Source: Chrysomallon squamiferum
Taxonomy: Eukaryota > Mollusca > Gastropoda > Neomphalida > Peltospiridae
DNA length: 64,000 nt
Assembly (NCBI GenBank): GCA_012295275.1
Contig: CM022666.1
Span: 10,633,002-10,697,001, forward strand
Direction of reading: 5' to 3'
Position 1 is the first letter of the stretch, and each line of letters opens with the position of its first letter. The position numbers and the translations under genes are program-made. This document shows, piece by piece, positions 60,650 through 64,000 of this stretch. Under the pieces are notes generated by a model. That model ran no database searches and was not told the origin of the DNA. It worked only from the letters and a program-made list of their open reading frames with translations.

Positions 60650-63553
60650 TCATGACTTTCTGGTGACATTGTGCAACACAATGTGCGATCTAAGAGATGG
60701 AATAGTGGAGAACTCTTTGCCACAAACATGACATCTGTAAACAAAAACATTATTATATTTACTAACAGCAGTAATAGTAGTACAAGCAGTAATGATGATG
60801 ATGGTAATAACGGTTGTGATAACAGAAGCAACGGCTGTAGTGGAAGACAACTTTTAAAATTTTATTATTTTCTTCTGTGAATGAAGTAATATATATAAAA
60901 AGAATTTTTTTATTTTTAATGTTAGCATCTGAAACAATTCAAAACATACAAAACTTATACAGATTATTTGTTAGTACTACAATAAGTGCACTTTAACTAG
61001 AAAGAAATACAATATCATTTGTTGGAACAACACAATGAGTTATTTCTTTGAATCATTAAAGGTATCATTTACCTTAGATGCTTTTTGAGGAGGCTGCTAG
61101 CTTGACCTGAATCGATCTCCACTTTACCTTTCTCTTCCAACTGTTTAATAATATCTATAAAATCAAATGAAACTATTTTGTCACATTCTTTTAACAAAAA
61201 TATGTTAATATACAAAAAGACAACTGGTATGTGTGTGAGTAGACAGATAAATATCATACTAACATTAGTAGTTGAAAAGTAATTACTATTCTGTTTCCCT
61301 TTCCCATTCAGAATGAGGCCAGCAATATTTAGCATGATTTCAGAAAACTAAGTTGTATGACACCAGAAGTAAATTTTTTTTTTTACCTCATGGATTATGT
61401 TCACTAAATAAAACAATGTTCAATTTGACAAAGGTTAAAAACACTTTGCTTTAAAGAACACCATTAAAAACAATATTTTTATCATTTGCCCTGATATGCC
61501 CAAAACTAGTAGTCTTGACAAACAGAAAGGATCATTTGTAATGTAAATGTATTTACTATGATCTGTTACCACATGAATTGATGAAATATTCAGTTGTGAA
61601 AGAATTCCAGTGTTTCTTTGTCTTCAAACAGGGGCTGTTGAAATCTTGACTAATCACATGAAGATGAAGATATCTATAAAAATAATGTAAAAGTAATAAA
61701 ATATGCTGATAACAAAATGCACACATAAAATTTAAAAATCAGGACATAAAAAAGATCAATAACATTTATATACATATGAAGACAAATTTGTGTGTAGACT
61801 GTAGCTTTAAGAACTGTGATAGAAATTTAATCACAGTGACAAACAATAATACTATTTAACTGGTGTTTGTGATGGTAACTGACCCCATACTTGGAATAGC
61901 ATGATATCCAAATCGAAATTTCAGTTCTTTATCTGCTCTGAAATAGAAACTGCAGAATTACAAAAAACAAATAGTTGTTTGGTAATTCCTAATTACTTTT
62001 GAATGCATTATTATATAAATCATTTTCTGAAACTGAAGGAAAAAACGGTCTTGAAAACTTCACTGGAAAATTAAAACATTGATTGAATGTATTAGTTTTT
62101 AAATTTTTCTAAGATCACACACACACACACACACTTTAGCAGTAAAAAAATATTAAGAAATGAGCTAAATCATGCTGTTTACTATAAACTTATGTTTATA
62201 TAATAATTCACATCACACGGTAGATATTTCAGTTCTAGAAGTATATTTAAAACGCTTTCATTTTAAAACAATTTATTCATCACACAAAACACTTAAAACA
62301 CAATGAGAAAATATAACTGTAATAAAAGGAAATAAAAAAACAAGTCTCACCTGTCTGCAATATCAACACCTTTCTTGTGCATATGAACCAGCAAATCTAA
62401 ATGTTTCTTTTCTAGACTTTTTAGATTTGGTATTTTTTCCTTGGGCAAAATAAGAAAGTGAAATTTAGCCTGAAAATGAAAAACAGAAATTATTTTCCAG
62501 TTTATTATTTATGATTTTCATGTTATATTGGTTTTTTGTTTTCTTTGCAGGGGGAGTTTTTATAGGTTTTTTTGGGTGTATGGGGGTAATGGAAGTTTTG
62601 GTTTCTGCTTTTGGGCCCTAAAAAACAAATTCATTTAAATATTTAAATGGTGTTACTTTTTTCTTCTGTGTAAGAAATACTTGGTGCTCCAATACAGTTG
62701 TTTCTCTATTGAAGGCTAAGGTAATAATGCATGAATCAATGGTCTTATTAACAGAATTCTTAATTTTGGTACAAATATTAGTTGTGAGATTACATTAGTT
62801 AATATCAGATTGTGAGGTGACCTGGTAGTCCTGTACAACTCACTACTCTTACTCTTAGGACATTTCCCCACTCTTAATTTTTTATAAGTGTCTGTGGCAA
62901 GAATCAACGTAGTAATACCCTGTAATTATACCCTGTAATGATGATGATAATAATAATAATAATATTTGTTGTAGTGGTAGTAGTAGCAGTAGTAGTAGTA
63001 GTAGTAATAACAGCAGCAGCAACAACAACAATAATTATGGTGATAATGATTATGACGGTAGATCTAACATGTATACAAGTGTTTATGCATGTTTGTGTGT
63101 GTGTGTGTGTGTGTGTGTCCATTTATTAGCCTCAAAATAACTTTCTACAGGTAAAAAAACCAATAAACACCCAAACTATCATTAGTCTGTTTACTGGTCT
63201 AATAAGCAACATTGCTCCTTCATGGTATATGCTTTCCTGACAAACCAAACGTTCATAATTTAGTTTTTATAAATTTTATGTAATCAAAGACCAGAGTCAG
63301 GAGGCTTTCACTATAGCAGTTTAAAGGTTCATTAAAAAAGGAACAAATTATAATAACAACACATGGGTAATTTTGGGCGATATTATTTTCCCTAGTAAAT
63401 AGTAACATCAATGATACCATTTCTAACTTTATGTGAAGTAAAACATATTAAAACTTTTAACTGATACAACTTGTTTAACATGAAACTACTCGTTGAAGTT
63501 GACAATCGTCGCATATTTTATATTTTTATTTATTTATTTATTTATTTTTATTA

Positions 63554-63595
<42 letters not shown>

Positions 63596-63601
63596 AATAA
63601 T

Positions 63602-63692
<91 letters not shown>

Positions 63693-63839
63693 TACCTTAG
63701 GATATTTATCTTTAATAATAACAACTTTATCATCAGATTCTATTCGTAATTCTGGGTCTTCCATAGATATTTGTAGCCCCTTGTTCCAATGACCGGATTG
63801 TTTTTTAAATATCTCCATTTTCCTTTTTGTATTGGCCAT
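60650..63839 (-). CDS. APTX: Aprataxin, HIT plus zinc-finger form, complete, 6 exons, 195 aa
   Basis: Exons (minus): 63839-63696, 62469-62351, 61937-61884, 61673-61570, 61154-61073 and 60734-60650, with consistent phases and 196 codons including stop. Aprataxin removes AMP left on DNA 5' ends by abortive ligation. Visible signatures are [14 protein letters not shown] (16-29), [20 protein letters not shown] (39-58), GYHAIPSM (98-105), the HIT motif YLHLHVIS (107-114) with the expected catalytic His at 109, [12 protein letters not shown] (125-136), and a C-terminal C2H2 finger CHVCGKEF...H-x3-H (169-189). The N-terminal FHA domain of vertebrate aprataxin is absent. The first His of the usual H-x-H-x-H is Tyr (107). 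The start [11 protein letters not shown] has a strong context (gcaATGG); an upstream in-frame ATG exists at 63,932. Confidence 0.92.
62941..63045. repeat. Compound trinucleotide tract in APTX intron 1
   Basis: GAT/AAT triplets pass into GTA/GTT triplets and then into CAG/CAA triplets. A (GT)n run follows at 63,095-63,118. Confidence 0.85.
63552..63690. repeat. (TTA)n-(TAA)n inverted microsatellite at the APTX first donor
   Basis: About 37 bp of TTA repeat meets about 95 bp of TAA repeat, which are each other's complement, so the tract can fold on itself. It abuts the splice donor of APTX exon 1 (63,696/63,695). Confidence 0.93.
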
Positions 63840-63932
63840 TGCGATTTGTTTTATCGGTTGCGGTAATTCCCTCCTTTCGTCGCTCTTTAATCGATAACAA
63901 CACAAAAGTCGGACTGTAAATAGCCTTTGCAT
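63840..63932 (-). CDS. APTX: Possible N-terminal extension of aprataxin (mitochondrial-type leader)
   Basis: The aprataxin frame stays open upstream of the MANTK start to ATGs at 63,932 and 63,944. Starting at 63,932 adds 31 residues, [20 protein letters not shown]... The first 17 have Arg at 3, 8 and 14, Lys at 16 and no acidic residue, as in mitochondrial presequences. Whether this start is transcribed or used cannot be seen. Confidence 0.35.
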
Positions 63933-64000
63933 TATTATAATCATATTTATTTGGGAAAAACTTCAGCCAAAACTAAACACTAATGTTTATACCATCTCTA

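Noticed and set aside
63551-63733. Minus-strand frame of poly-Ile/poly-Asn
   Set aside because: It is the translation of the TTA/TAA microsatellite in APTX intron 1.

Overview
The window looks like nuclear DNA of an animal, most likely a mollusc and quite possibly an octopod cephalopod. The evidence is spliced genes with GT/AG introns, one of them about 28 kb long. The background is AT-rich and crowded with simple repeats (CA, CT, TTTA, AAT) and degenerate minisatellites. It also carries animal orthologues of LAMP, COPS9 and aprataxin. The species is inferred; nothing in the sequence proves it.

Region 1 (about 1-48,500, minus strand) is the 5' three quarters or so of one very large gene I do not recognise. 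A possible non-coding first exon ends at 48,497 near two CCAAT boxes. It would splice to a giant coding region (42,687-32,117) holding two adjacent reading frames of about 5.9 and 4.7 kb. They are separated by one frame change near 36,787, which could be a sequence error or a real boundary. A roughly 28-kb intron leads to a 1.47-kb exon (3,788-2,322), then to an exon cut by the window edge (122-1). All junctions are phase 0. Inside the large intron, at 25,097-24,996, lies a 34-codon exon with its own strong start, one predicted membrane segment and a phase-0 donor. It looks like an alternative first exon giving a short, membrane-anchored isoform. The protein is Ser/Thr/Lys/Glu-rich, largely disordered, and contains three families of short internal repeats.

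Region 2 (51,623-56,643, minus) is a complete eight-exon gene for a 485-residue LAMP-type lysosomal membrane glycoprotein. It has a signal peptide, a Thr/Pro mucin stretch, two four-cysteine LAMP domains, one transmembrane helix and a GYESV lysosomal sorting tail. Three E-box palindromes, two of them CACGTG, lie about 190-240 bp upstream and recall TFEB/MITF (CLEAR) control.

Region 3 (57,933-59,332, plus) is a complete three-exon COPS9 gene (60 residues), head-to-head with LAMP. A stretch between them resembles a solo LTR.

Region 4 (60,650-63,839, minus) is a complete six-exon aprataxin gene (195 residues; HIT domain plus C2H2 zinc finger, no FHA domain), convergent with COPS9. An in-frame upstream start would add a mitochondrial-presequence-like leader.

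The three small genes are housekeeping functions in lysosome, COP9 signalosome and DNA end repair, with no evident shared pathway. The most unusual content is the giant gene: its frame break, its intronic membrane-anchor promoter, its repeat-filled intron and a visible 5'-to-3' change in CpG density.
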